Of a DNA stretch of 64,000 bases, positions 44,063 to 56,800 are shown piece by piece; the stretch's first letter is position 1, and each line of letters begins with the position of its first letter. This DNA is from Tomocerus qinae. Its lineage: Eukaryota > Arthropoda > Collembola > Entomobryomorpha > Tomoceridae. Where the stretch lies: contig CM034547.1 of the NCBI GenBank assembly GCA_020055645.1, forward strand, positions 69,784,884 through 69,848,883, written 5' to 3'. The position numbers and the translations under genes are program-made. The notes beneath the pieces were generated by a model, which did not search any database, was not told where the DNA came from, and worked only from the letters and a program-made list of their open reading frames with translations.

Positions 44063-47000
44063 ATGATATGTGGAAATGGCTTTGGTATGGTTGCTCGTTT
44101 TTTAAGTTCTGGAGAAGTTTTCACTGCACTAAAGCCATTCTTCTTTGCTGTCCACCCGGATCTGTTTGGTTTGTTTCCCAAAGAAAGGGTGAGAAATCAG
44201 ATCATCAAAGTTTTCTTTTTTCAAATCATGTTCTTTTTTTTCTAAACTTTGCCATGTTTCATGCATTTTGTCTATTCTTCTAAACACTGAATGTGATTTT
44301 CGATTATGAATGGATTTCAAGCGAAAGTTCAAATGGATGTTAAATCTAGTACTTACTGTAGATAAAATTTTCAAAAATCGTGAAATATTCAATTATTAAA
44401 AATATTATAATATTTTTAACTTGTGATGGTGAAAATGTTTTTACTCCACAGTAGATTTAGGATTTTAAACATTTTCTTAGTCAAAAGAGAGATGTGTAGT
44501 AACTGTAAACTTTAGTATTGTCCAACGTTCATTGATCATTACCTCATAAAACATTTTGTCATTATTGTTGTTTCTATTTTTGTGTTTACCTTGAAGTAAG
44601 TAATATTTATTTGAATCAGGCAGTAAACGAGGATTCTCTGAAACAATTGAATGCTTACATTGAGTCAGCCTCTTTACAAAGGGCCGGTCAGCCTCATCCG
44701 ACACGCTTGACATTTTATTTGCGTAAAGAAAGCGGAAACAGCGGAAAAGTTGTAAATCCGCCGTTGCCGAAACCGGGTGACTCACGTGAGTCTAATTATT
44801 TTCTTGCAAATGTCTCTCTACTCTTGTCTGTGTGCTTGCCAGTTCTTACTTGCCATAATTTCAAGCAACTTTTTGATTTGCATTTGTATCTTATGGAACA
44901 GACTATCCAAAATTACCGCATTCGATGAAATTAATATTAGGTAAAACCACATGTTAAGGTAAAAATTGTTTTTTGCGTAGAAGTGAAACTTCAATCGATC
45001 CGCATTGATTTGGGTCAAAACGATGTGAGACGGACGGTGCATTCCATTCTGGAGAAATGCAATTTGCCAACTGCTTACATTGATAGTCTTCCACAGAGTA
45101 AGATAGAGTCTCAAGATGTTCTTCGCAATAAAATGAATTCCGGGAATACAAAAGGAATGTCCCACACTACAGAAAGCTACTGGGGAAACTTTCAAGATTT
45201 GCACAAGGCGAAGCGAGATGTCGACATAAAAAAAGCTAGCCAAGATGATTTAGAGTTGAGTACTTTATTTTTTAATAATAACAGTACACTCCATTCAATT
45301 GCATACTATAGTAGATTATCGGATTGTCGTGTACAAGAGCAATAATGAACAGGTGTCGACATTCAGTCATCCGACATTGTGGATTTATGCCTTGTTTATA
45401 TCTATATAATAATAGCAATTCATTTACCCTTTAGCATCAAGCTACGAGCTTCAAATTTTTACTGGATGTTCATATTATAGTCAGAAACTCAAATGATCAT
45501 TTTCATAACGATCGGTTTCATAGAAATCGTTTTATGATTTTTTGAAAATCAAATTTTAACATGGGAGGGATAGGGAAAAACTCAAACTGCAAAACCTATC
45601 TCCTCCTACAGTTTTCAACCAATCACAACCAAATTTTTTTTGAAGCTTCTAAGGACCAATTCTGAGGTCCTCAAGTAGCGGATTTTTGATATTTTGATTC
45701 TACGATTTTTAATTGAATTTTGAAAATCCAATTATCCATTCGTGCTTCTCCGTGTTTAAGGGGCTACAATGACTACGCACTGTAAGTGCGACCATGGGTC
45801 ACATAGGTGGCGCATGTTCTCTTTCCCTTCAGCTTTAGCTACACTTACACCTGCTCCGTTGTTGGGGCTGCGAGAAACGAATAGTTTAGTTTCTATAAAC
45901 ATGAGGTGAAACAGAAATAGATTTTTTGGTCCTTCAGTTTTCATCTTTGAATATCTGTCAAATCATTCATGATTTAAAATAAAATAATTGAATCAATTAA
46001 CATATAAGGGGTAATTAAAATAACCTGTTTAATTAAAGTGACGGGATAGATTAAACTTGAATAACGAGGAAGATTAAATTAACACGTTTAATTAAAATGA
46101 CGGGATAGATTAAAACTAAATAACGAGGAAGATTAAATTAACCATAGTTTCGAGTGGGAAATGAAAGAAGTTGGACATTTCCCATTTCCCAGTGGGAAAA
46201 GTGGGAAACAAAAAGGCCAAGTGGGTGGGAAAATGGGAAATAGAAAAATCTAGTGGGAAATAGACCCTAATTCCGCAAGATGGCGACACCCATTTCCCAC
46301 TATTTCCCACTATTTCCCATTTCCCAAATTGGTGGGAATTCCCAGTGTCCAAGCAAAATTTGCTGGGAAATGGGAATATCCGAAACTATGAAATTAACAC
46401 GTTTTATTAAAATGACGGGATAGATTAAACTTGAATAACGAGGAAGATTAAATTAACACGTTTAATTAAAATGACGGTATGGATTGAAACTAAATAACGA
46501 GGAAGATTAAATTAACACGTTTAATTAAAATGACGGTATGGATTAAAACTAAATAACGAGGAAGATTAAATTAACACGTTTAATTAAAATGACGGGATAG
46601 ATTAAAACTAAATAACGAGGAAGGTTAAAATGGGTAATTAAAATAACGGAAAAGTTTAAAATAAAGAGGTTGTTTAAAATGACGGGGCTATTTAAAATGA
46701 CGGGGTTATTGAAAATGACGAGATTATTGAAAATAACTGGGTTATTGAAAATGACGGGGTTATTTAAAAGGACGGGGTTATTTAAAAGGACGGGGTTATT
46801 GAAAATGGTGAGATTATTGAAAATGACGGGGTTATTTAAAGCCACTGGGTTATTCAAAATGACGGTGAGATTTAAAACGACCGGGTTATTGAAAATAACG
46901 GGGTTATTGAAAATAACGGGGTTATTGAAAATAACGGGGTTATTGGAAATGACCGGGTTATTGAAAATGACGGGATTAATTAAAATGACGTCTATTTACA

Positions 47001-49196
47001 ATGATGGGGTAATGTAAAATGAAGAGGTTGTTTAAAATGTCGGGGTTATTTAAAATCACTGGGTTATTTAAAACAACGGAGTTGTTTAAAATGACAGGGT
47101 TATTTAAAATAACGGGGTTATTGAAAATAACGGGATTATTTAAAATAACGGGGTTATTTAAAATAACGGGGTTATTGAAAATAACGGGGTTATTGAAAAT
47201 AACGGGGTTATTGAAAATAACGGGGTTATTGAAAATAACGGGGTTATTGAAAATGACGGGATTAATTAAAATGACGTCTATTTACAATGATGGGGTAATG
47301 TAAAATGACGGAGTGATTGAAAATTATATATTATGTCCTTATAATATTAATGATATAATGAAAATCAGGCGCTAATGTAAGGGCTTCAAACATTTACTTT
47401 TCGCTGTTTGGTCAAATGATGCTGAATCTGGCACACTATTATTATGCTGATTCGATAAGTATTGTATTTTTCCCGTGCGTAGGATGTTGTAGAAATGTAG
47501 CAAGCAATTTAAAAAAATTTTAATCTGTTAATTTTCATGCTTTTCTAATGCATACTGCACACTTATGACCCCTTAATGGGTAACCCCATTAAGGGGTTAC
47601 CCATTTCCCGTTCGGAGAACGGGCCTATTACTAGTTTATTTATATTTATGTTGTACAATGTGTATACAAAAAACAAATTGGTTGAATTCAATTGCATATA
47701 TATTATTGTTGTGCGTAGATATTTCCGATTTATTGCGTCCTTTCATTTAATTTGTTCTGTAGTACTGTAGTGATATTTATCTTTGTCTTGGAGTTCTTAA
47801 CAGAATACCTTTTATGTTTTCGTAGGTCATGGCTAGAGAAAAATGTGAAAAATGCTCAAGCAAAGCTGGTAGAATGTTCACCTATCCGTGAGGAAATAGT
47901 TCGCCTTAAAAAAAGCATTTGTGACAAAGTCGGTGTTAAAGACGTAATTTGGGACTGTGGCTGGGGAACGCGACATTGTCGGGGATGTCTGCAAAGCTTT
48001 CAGGCCTTGGCATCCCACCATCCCGAAAGCATGGAGGTTTTACGAGGTAATGGCAAAGTTGATACATATAGTTTTCAGGTGGAATTATAGGTACCTATAT
48101 TATTATAGTATTGCTTACACCTTTCTGTTTTGTCCTACATTAGGAAGAACTGTGATATTCGGACGTGACACGGGAGTTAGTTTGGACGGCCATATAATTC
48201 TCAATAGCGGAGAAGTTCGGGCGAACTGGCACGATGCAATTAAAAAGGTAGCAAGACACGATAAACTTATTTTAAGAATCCCGAGCGTTGAGAAAGCTCT
48301 CTCCAGGGCGTTAAAAGACATCAATGTTGTCCATAGGTAACACAAAACGGAAAATGGGCCTATTTTATTTTTATCCTATTTAATTTTAAATGTTTACATA
48401 ATTATTTTTTATCATATCAATACTTTCATTTTTATGATTTCAGAAAATTTGAGCCTACAAGATTGGCTGAAAGTTACGAAGTGCAAATCCGAAAGTTGAC
48501 AACAACTATTGGCGACTACCGTGGACGTAAAAATTTTCCTAAGGATTGGCCAGAAAACTTATCGCATCTTGAATTAGTTGTGGAGACGTACGCATGGACA
48601 CATTTTCTGTGTATTTTGATATATATTGTATTGCCTATTGTTTTATGATGTTATCCTTTTTATTTTAGTGATGCTGGTCCATTGATGGTCTCGCCAACTG
48701 GACAGATAATTGTTCCGTCTTCCTGTCCTCCTTTCCTGCTTGTTAATTTTATCACAGATCATATGGCTGAAGCTAGTCAAAAATTATTTGAATATAGAAA
48801 GTAAGTTCTATTATTCATTTTATTCCAGTTAATTCTGTCGAAATGGCACAAAATGCCTATAGTTGACTTTTGCTGCCTTATTTGTTTTTCCATCTGTAGT
48901 AAATATTAAATTGAATAAGCAAGTTGAATGAATGTAATTGAATATTTTCTGCTTGTGGTTTTAGGCATAAATACGAAGAACGTGATTTGCACTCCAAGTG
49001 TATTCAAGTCTTCGAATTGCTGGCTCTTCAAAAGGATGATAACGTCAACCCGACCATCATGATAGATTGTTGCTCCCGTCTTCTGGCAAATTCTCATCGG
49101 CTACAGCCCCTCCTCCGAGGCTCACATCTTTGGATAACTACGTATTACTCTGTTTTATCTGACGGAGAAATCTGCATACCTTGGAATTGGAAATAA
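44063..49196 (+). CDS. TCAIM: TCAIM homologue (T-cell activation inhibitor, mitochondrial)
   Basis: Eight exons: 44063-44188, 44620-44785, 44981-45254, 47826-48046, 48144-48336, 48444-48587, 48669-48800 and 48965-49196, summing to 1488 nt (495 aa); human TCAIM is 496 aa. It opens with a short basic leader (MVARFLSS...) fitting its mitochondrial location, then a J-domain-like block GEVFTALKPFFFAVHPDLFG, TRLTFYLRKE, SWLEKNVKNAQAKL, DVIWDCGWGTRHC, TVIFGRDTGVSLDGHIIL, and the diagnostic C-terminus MIDCCSRLL...YYSVLSDGEICIPWNWK. In vertebrates TCAIM binds the 2-oxoglutarate dehydrogenase subunit and tunes mitochondrial metabolism; the immune role is a vertebrate reading. Start at 44063 is one of three in-frame ATGs (44003, 44063, 44087). 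The exon-3 donor is an atypical GTTGAG, but the frame it gives is exact. Confidence 0.92.
46009..46665. repeat. 59-bp tandem repeat in TCAIM intron 3
   Basis: Unit GACGGGATAGATTAAACTTG with AATAACGAGGAAGATTAAAT and TAACACGTTTAATTAAAAT. Copies start at 46040, 46099, 46414, 46473, 46532 and 46591. The only irregular step (46099 to 46414) equals 59 plus 256 and is fully accounted for by a MITE of 248 bp plus an 8-bp duplication. Confidence 0.9.
46135..46398. mobile_element. MITE inserted in the 59-bp array, exact 8-bp target duplication
   Basis: The body is 46143-46390 (248 bp). Ends CATAGTTTCGAGTGGGAAAT and the reverse complement of the right end (CATAGTTTCGGATATTCCCA) share their first 10 bases. 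Many GTGGGAAA/TTTCCCAC blocks pair inside. AAATTAAC flanks both sides (46135-46142 and 46391-46398). An 8-bp duplication fits a hAT-type mobiliser. Confidence 0.88.
46666..47320. repeat. 18-bp minisatellite with a 286-bp higher-order repeat
   Basis: Unit TTATTGAAAATAACGGGG with small variants, about 30 copies. The block GATTAATTAAAATGACGTCT plus TACAATGATGGGGTAATG occurs at about 46975-47017 and again exactly 286 bases later, so part of the array was duplicated as one segment. The unit length is a multiple of three, which leaves long but meaningless open frames on both strands. Confidence 0.92.
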
Positions 49197-52100
49197 ATTG
49201 ACATGTAATGGAAAGGGGAAATTATCTATTTCTGTATCTCTTTGCTAAACGATTTTGTGGTTACGTATTCTGAAGGCTTTTAAGTGCATTGTCTCCAATT
49301 AATGTACCTGAGTGATTTAAGTACTGAGAATTTGACTCAAAACTGTTTGGTTTGCAGACTAATCGTACATTTACATGGACTATTTAAAATCATATTTGTA
49401 GATAACTCAATATGTACCTGGAAATAGACGATTAGGTATTCTTGAATTTCCTAATTTTGATCGTGGTGTATTAATTTCCGCCGCTCCACATGTAACATAT
49501 GTCTCTTACTAATGAGTATTAATAATTGTTTATGCATGTATTCTAATTATTGTACCTCAACATTTTAGAGTATTCATGCAAACATAGGCACTACTGTATA
49601 CTGTTCCTGTTATAGCATCCTTTTCTATAAAGATATTAGCTCGTTAATGAACGAGATAGAATGTATAATAAATATATAGTAAAATACAGTACTAAAATAT
49701 ATACCGATTGACAACGTGAGAACGTCTCATGAATTCGAAAACGAAATTAGTCATATTAACAATACTAATATGTATTTTTAGCAAAAGTATCAATCGCTTC
49801 CACTAAATAGTCATTAGGTACTGTCAAAAGCATTATAAAATATTATTAGTCCTTTTTAGTTTCTCCAAGTTATTTTGTGCAGAAAGAGTCTTCTAAAGAA
49901 TTTGTCTGTTGTACTTAGTCTTATTTTTGTGTTTAATTGCTATAAGATGACAAAATGTATTACTTATACGTTACTTTTTTACGTAGTATGTAGTTAAGAT
50001 TTCAGTACAGGTGTGGTACACATTTGTTCAGATTATTCAACTCTTTCTTCTTTCCCTCTGTTGTTTTGACTATAGTTCTTTTAAACTCTATAACTATCTT
50101 ACAAATATGTTAATTATTGCAGCTAAGACAGTACAATGATGTAGACTGACAATAAACCAATTTGTTTGAAATACCATTTCCGGTGTATTATATAATGGGC
50201 ATTCAATTAGTTTATGTCAATGACAGAAGAGACGTTTCATCAGCTGCCAATTAAAGCTTCTGCTGGAAGCATATTATTCGGCATAATATTATTGTACAAA
50301 AGCATAATATTCTGGAATCGACAGATGTTTTTAAATATTATTATTATCTCGTTCATAACTAATTCAGTTACATTGGAACAGATAACCGGTGCTTCAGCGT
50401 CAAATCACACACAACGAACTCAAAATAATAAATTAGTGAATAAATTTCCATATTATTAATTAAAAATACACTATACATTTACAAAACATATCATTATTAT
50501 GACAATTTATAATGTTATATTAAGGGGGTGTGGAAACTTTGAGCGAATATTGCTTAGAGAAATCGTCTAAAGGTACAGTAATGAGGTTTTCAGTTTCAGA
50601 ATCGACCATGATTTACAAGACGAGCATGAAAGCCCGATTTTCGAAAATCATATTTTAAATCATCAAAAATTCAATTTGAAAATTTTGATTTGGAGTAGGG
50701 AAATACATGTAAGAAATATATTTTGAATTTTTGTTCACCTTTTGCAGAAATAAATTCAAAAAATGCTCGTCCTCATTTTCTTTTCTGCTTTATGAAATTT
50801 TTGTTATACTTTTACGACTTACCAAATTCCCGTAATCATTTTTCTCAGATTTTACATGGGAACTTTTTGGTAACGCAAGAACGCATAACGATGGACGATG
50901 GTAACAACAGAAATTTTTAGTACGGGACGTGAGACAATAGTTACCACCCACGATGCCAGAGCTCCACATCCCCTGTGGAAAATAATTTGTCGTATTTTGA
51001 AAGGCATGTACCACATATTTCATAGGCAACGTGATCATTTATTCCCAAAAGTCCTTATCTTTACAAAATTAAAGTTTTTGGGTTGGGATAAATGCATGGA
51101 AATTTGGCAAACACGTCTCATCAGTTCTATGAAAAGATAAATGAAATTGCATGGGCCAGGATGCCCCTTGCAGAATTTTGTGCTCTGTTTTTTCAGCTAC
51201 TTCATTTTGAAATCGGTTACCCCAAATTGGGGTCATCAATGTTCGGCATTTTTCCTGCACCTTTTTTTGTGGTTATACTAAACTATTTCAAATTGTACTG
51301 CGGGGAAGAAGGGCGATAATTTAAAATTGAGTCACATTCTACTGCTTGGGTTGTTTCTCATCAAGCACGCCGTAGAAAAATTACTCATAGCTGCTCCTTA
51401 GTAAGTAACCTATCATTGAGGCAGCCTTAACTGTAAAATTGAGTAATTAGTTATTACGTCATAGCCATTCAACAATTGACTGTATAAAAGTAAATACTCG
51501 CATATTTAAAAGTCGCAATTGAGATCATTATGCTGTTGCCACTTTTATGAATAAAATTCTAAATAAATAAATAAATAATACTAAAACTTACGATCCATTG
51601 TTGATTCGATGATTGTAAGCCTGTTTTGTCTACTTTTAAATGTTCTTTCAGTAAAATACTATTCACACTGCTAATTTAAAAGGCATATTTCCCATGTACA
51701 GTTAATTGAACTAGAACTTCTTTCTACATATACGTATAAAACAGCTTCCAGTACATCTTTAGTATTATTTCTATCATTTGAGTTGCACTTGCAAAAAGAC
51801 TTGTGACACTTAAATTAAATTAAAGTATTGTATTTGCGTGGTCATTCATTGTCTACTCATGCAACAATTTCATTCCTTCCTTCTAAGTTTTCCTCGATCA
51901 TCTTATGTCCTGAGTTGTATGGAATAGAGGGCTTGATTTAATTTGAACTGATGGAGTCGGAGCTGCTGATTCAATTTCGCCGTCAAGTGGTACTAGTACA
52001 GTGCTGAAATTGTAACAGGATTTTTGAGCCACAAGACTGTATTTTCCTGTTTAAAGTAAGAAATCCTTTGATTTTTACTTATAAAATTCCTAATTCCTAA

Positions 52101-53846
52101 TCGGTCATCACGTCTTCTTAGGGCACACTTTAAATGCAATGCAATTTAATTTAAATTTAATTTGCAATTTATTTATTTTAGATTTAATTTTAGATTTTAA
52201 TAATTTCAAAAACGTGTTATTCTTAAGCTAAAAAGACAAAAAGGAATGAAGTAATCATCTACCGTTAATATCGGCACAGAAAACGCAAAGTCGACAGTTT
52301 TAAATGGTTTGAAAGAAAAAAATTATCATCAATTCATTTTGTCTGCACTCGGCCCTACACCAGCCCATGTAACAAATCAACCTTTGAATTTGTCTCATGC
52401 GGTAGTTTTAGCTTCCAAGCTCTAGCTCTGTAAATAGGGCATAAAGTTAGTGTTTCGGAGTTCATTCATTCATTACTACTTGCTTCTAAGAGATGATTGA
52501 CATACGAAGAGCTATTAATGAATTTTGTTGTTCTAAAAGTATTATTTCTCTAGTATCTCTAGACTGTTAAATACTCTGATCAGATTGTTAATTAATGCTT
52601 TGTGAAGTCTGCTGAGTAGGGATGTCGCGTAGGTGGTATTTATGTGCAGAAATGAAGTGAGGTTGATGAGACTTGTTGGCTATAAATAGTTGAGATAAGA
52701 TAGGACTAATAAGTAAGAGTGTTACGTGCCAAAGACCACGTAGGCACTAGACAATCTCATCACAATCAATCTATTATGCATCACTGTTTACACCGGTTTT
52801 GTGCGTGGATGCTCTGCATAGTGCTTATAAATAGCAATCAACTTTATCTAACAATGGGAAATACCATTCATTAGTGCGCTATTTACTACACACATTCGGG
52901 CTGATTGGATATCGTATACTTTACTCCCTCCGCACCTTCTTTTGTCTGTAGACTTTGTTGTTTACCACAACTTTGTGGCGGCGGAGATTCTCATCTTCAT
53001 CTTTTATGACATCATTTCCCATAAACAATAGAACATACACTTAGTACACGATCCTTTCACTCCAGTTTGTATCTGTATGTATTATACATTGCAGAGATTG
53101 CGGATCTTTTGACATAATGCATTTTCAGCTAAAAGATAAAAAATGACAATTCCCGTTAATTAACTGAATGGATGTTTCTAAGTAAATATGTCATTATTAT
53201 CCTTTAATCGTTGTCCATATCAGATGTATCAGTAGAAATGTAACGTCCACCGCCATCAGGAATTTGTACTAACAAATATAATATCTGTAGCTATAATACA
53301 GTCAGGAGGAGAGGCTACTCAGCTACTCCAAATATTATTTAGGCAAACAAAGCAATTTTGCTAAGTATATAAATGTGCCCAGCTAAGAAACGTTGGAGCG
53401 TACAGCAAACGAATGTTATAAATACACCGAGTAACTATATACTTTCAGGTATTGCAGATAGCGAACAGGACCATTATTTCACCTTTTAAAAAGTAAATAC
53501 ACTTAAATTTTGGCCTAACGAACTCATTAACGTCTCCAATGCAGGCAATTTATTTCTACTCATAAACATTCATTTGTCGGTGCAATATTGGTCACTCCGT
53601 TATACCATTTATTTTGTGTCTTTAGACTTATCTGTAAAAGAGTCAATTGGCCATATTATTTTATCACCTTTGTGCACTGCAATTAAGATAAAGAAACCCT
53701 TGACGTTGAATCTCCATTTGCAGATTGATCCAGTCTCTCGGGTAGTCTCCAGATAACAAGACATAAAAGACATTTTCTTTCCCCGAGACTTTTCATTTCC
53801 CAGAAGATAATCGAAACTTTCAAATTGTCTTTACTCATTTTCCACG
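49197..53846. other. TCAIM 3' flank and 5' flank of alanine aminotransferase copy 2
   Basis: No gene recognised in 4.6 kb. Frames near 50214-51320 on both strands overlap one another and show no family signal. A TTTTCGAAAATC-type repeat lies at about 50590-50700, similar in style to 45540-45730. An AATAAA near 50150 could serve TCAIM. Confidence 0.4.
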
Positions 53847-56800
53847 ATGGTTCCTCCAAAGGATGTTCCAAGTGAAATTCCATACTGGTACTCTCCAGAT
53901 AACGAATCAGAGTCGGATACGAAAATAAGTGTGCCGGTATCGGAGAAGACATTGAATCTGCAGAATACAAATCCTTTAATCTTAACCTTTAAAGCGATGG
54001 AGTACGCTGCACGAGGACCAGTCATCCTTCGAGCCATAGCCATCGAAAACGAATTAAAACAGGTAAACATCTTTTACTTCATATTTTACTAGTTATGAGA
54101 CCTTAGAGATGAATTCTAAGTGAACTAGGAAATATGATTTACCCCATTTCCTGTACACATCTATTAAGGAGAAGTTTTACTGGGTATTTTGTCATATGTA
54201 TGCAAACCATTGCAAAAAAAACTTTAACGCTTTGGGCTACTGTCTTCGGTCTCCGGTCCCGGTTCGTAAAAACCTGGGGCTTCATGTTGCATCGATACTT
54301 TAATCTCCGATGTTTGAGTTTGAAAGTAATTGGGACAAAATGGAAAATTATGGATTTTGTTAGTGCAGCGGTTTTCGTATTGAAGAGGACATTAAAGCCG
54401 TGTTTACATGGAAGGCTTTAAGGCATTACAAACCCATTATAATAGCAAGGCAGGGTCCTCCGTCTTCCTGTCCTCCTACACAAATCACCTGTGTCCAAAT
54501 AATATTATCATGCTGTGCTTGAAAATAGGATTTCATTGTCTTCGAAAATAATCGAGAAATTGAATCACAATGACGGGAACCAAGGTTAGTGGAGGAAAAT
54601 CTTATCTTGCAACGTGCAACTGCAACTGCCTTTCAACTTAAAGCAATTTACTTTCCAGAACATTTTTTTGCTCAGATAATGTAAAATCCGATTTTCATAG
54701 CATTAATAGCAAAAGTGCAGCTTCGATAGTATTCTGCTAATACTTAGCATTAGTTGAAGTTTGTCAGTTCACGCAATTGATCATGCACACATACTCACGT
54801 AAACGTAGAGCATTCTATTGAGAAATGATTCTATAGCTATATACCTACTTGAAATCTCTAATCACCCCGGGACTAAGTTTTATACTATTGTATACCTATC
54901 CTTATTATTATGAGCTTTGGGGTCATTGGGAATATAATGTGAAGATTTTGCACATTTTATGCTCTGTGTGTCTGAACTCTGAACTGTTATGAGTTTATGG
55001 AATTTTAATATAATTCGGAAGGAAGAAAGGAAAGTACGTCGTATATTTTGAATCGATGGTAGTTCACAATGTGGGGGAGGATAGATACGATATGCTATTA
55101 TTCTCCAAATACGATGTTCTGGTTGAATTAAGTGTAGCTTGTCAAGTGTAGTAAGTCGTAAAATTTCTTTGAACTTATTACAACAGAAAACATAGCATGA
55201 TATTTAAAAGACTGCTGCAGGCATTTTATACAATACGAGAAGTCTTCTTCTGTGCTTATTAGTGAGATTCGCAGGAAGTTCTAGTTCATGTATCATATCA
55301 TTATTATTGTATTGATTCTAGGGCCTTGTTAAACCCTTCACAGAAGTTTTAAAAGCGAATCTTGGTGATGCTCATGCCATGGGACATAAGCCAATGACAT
55401 TTGTCCGACAAGTAAGACAATTTACTTTACCATTACCTAACATTTCTTCTGTATTTTAAAATCTAGATTATTTCAAACCGATAATTGCCTAGTGGCGAGA
55501 TAAGCTTATTTTTGTTGGTACGACCAAAATAAAACGGGGCTAAGCTAAATATTAATATTATTGGCCCTTGGCCGGCTTCTAAAAAGTAAAAAAAAAACAT
55601 TTTAGCTGTGTACAATGTATGAGTTCCTTTAGCTTTCAGCATAATAATAATAACTACCACCATAATATAGTAAAAGTGTATGTTACAATTGAAATGTGAC
55701 TTCATATTAATATCATCATACCCTTAGAATAAACGTAAAGTGGAGTTGCGCAATGAAAAATTTCCGTGATAATATTATTATTTCTAGTTCAGCAGTAGGA
55801 AAAAAAGTGAAGGATGCGATTTTTAATGTTTCTATTCTGCGACAGGTTTTGGCTTTAGTAACATTCCCCTACCTGATTGAAGAATCATTTTTTCCAGAAG
55901 ATGTGAAAGAAAAAGCAAAAAGTATTTTGAACGAATGTCGAGGAGGAAGTGCAGGTAAAAGACTTTTGTTTCATCTCACCCAATCTGTTGAATACAGCAA
56001 AATTACTAATATCAAGCACACAGTCGTGGTATCGCTTTTCTTTCGATTTCGCTCAGCTCAGACGAGGCTGACAATTGGATGGAAGACAAGTTTAATTTAG
56101 TATAATAAGTCCTATTTCGTATAACTATTGTAAAAACTGCGTCCCACGACGGAAGGCGCAGTCATCTTCGAGATGACAACTTGAAAGGGAAGGACGAGAA
56201 TTCTTGCGTCATACTCCTTTTTTGATTAAATAATTATTACAGGGTCGTACAGCGATTCAAAAGGCTTGGGCATTATTCGAAAGCATGCTGCTGAATTTAT
56301 CGAAAGAAGGGATGAAGGCGTCTGTGCCAATGCAGATGATATTGTTTTGTGCGCTGGAGCGTCTGAAGGAATTCGGGTGGGTGACATTAAATCACAATTG
56401 GTATTATAGCCTTTCTATATTGATCATTCTACTTTTACAGCCGACTACGCATAATAAGCTTTCTAGGAAGTGAAAGTACATAGCTCGAGTTTACTAACTA
56501 AATTTTACTCGTTTCGTTCTTTATGCATGATCCAGAAAAAACTTCTCCTGTGTACAAGATCCAAATACTACACAGATTGCTTTTAATCTCAACAATGTCT
56601 TCCTGTCATCACTAAATATTTATATTTACTTTATCTTCTCAATGCTGGTTGATTTTGTAGGATGACATAAGGATGGAACGATGGAAGATACGTCTGCAGA
56701 CAAAAAATCAGATAGTAGATAGGAACTTTCTCCTTTGACTTTAAACTGTCTATTCACTATCTATTATATAATCTTTATATCTATAAATTCTATTCGTAAA

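Noticed and set aside
44818-45243. 141-aa minus-strand frame
   Set aside because: It is the antisense shadow of TCAIM exon 3, whose plus-strand reading is supported by family similarity and splice phases.
46549-47303. Long open frames on both strands reading FKMTGLLKITGLL-type or FNNPVILNNPVI-type repeats
   Set aside because: They are translations of an 18-bp minisatellite whose unit is a multiple of three; the unit carries no stop, so openness has no meaning.
46009-47320. Possible CRISPR array
   Set aside because: Repeats are directly abutting, without unique spacers, inside an intron of a eukaryotic gene.
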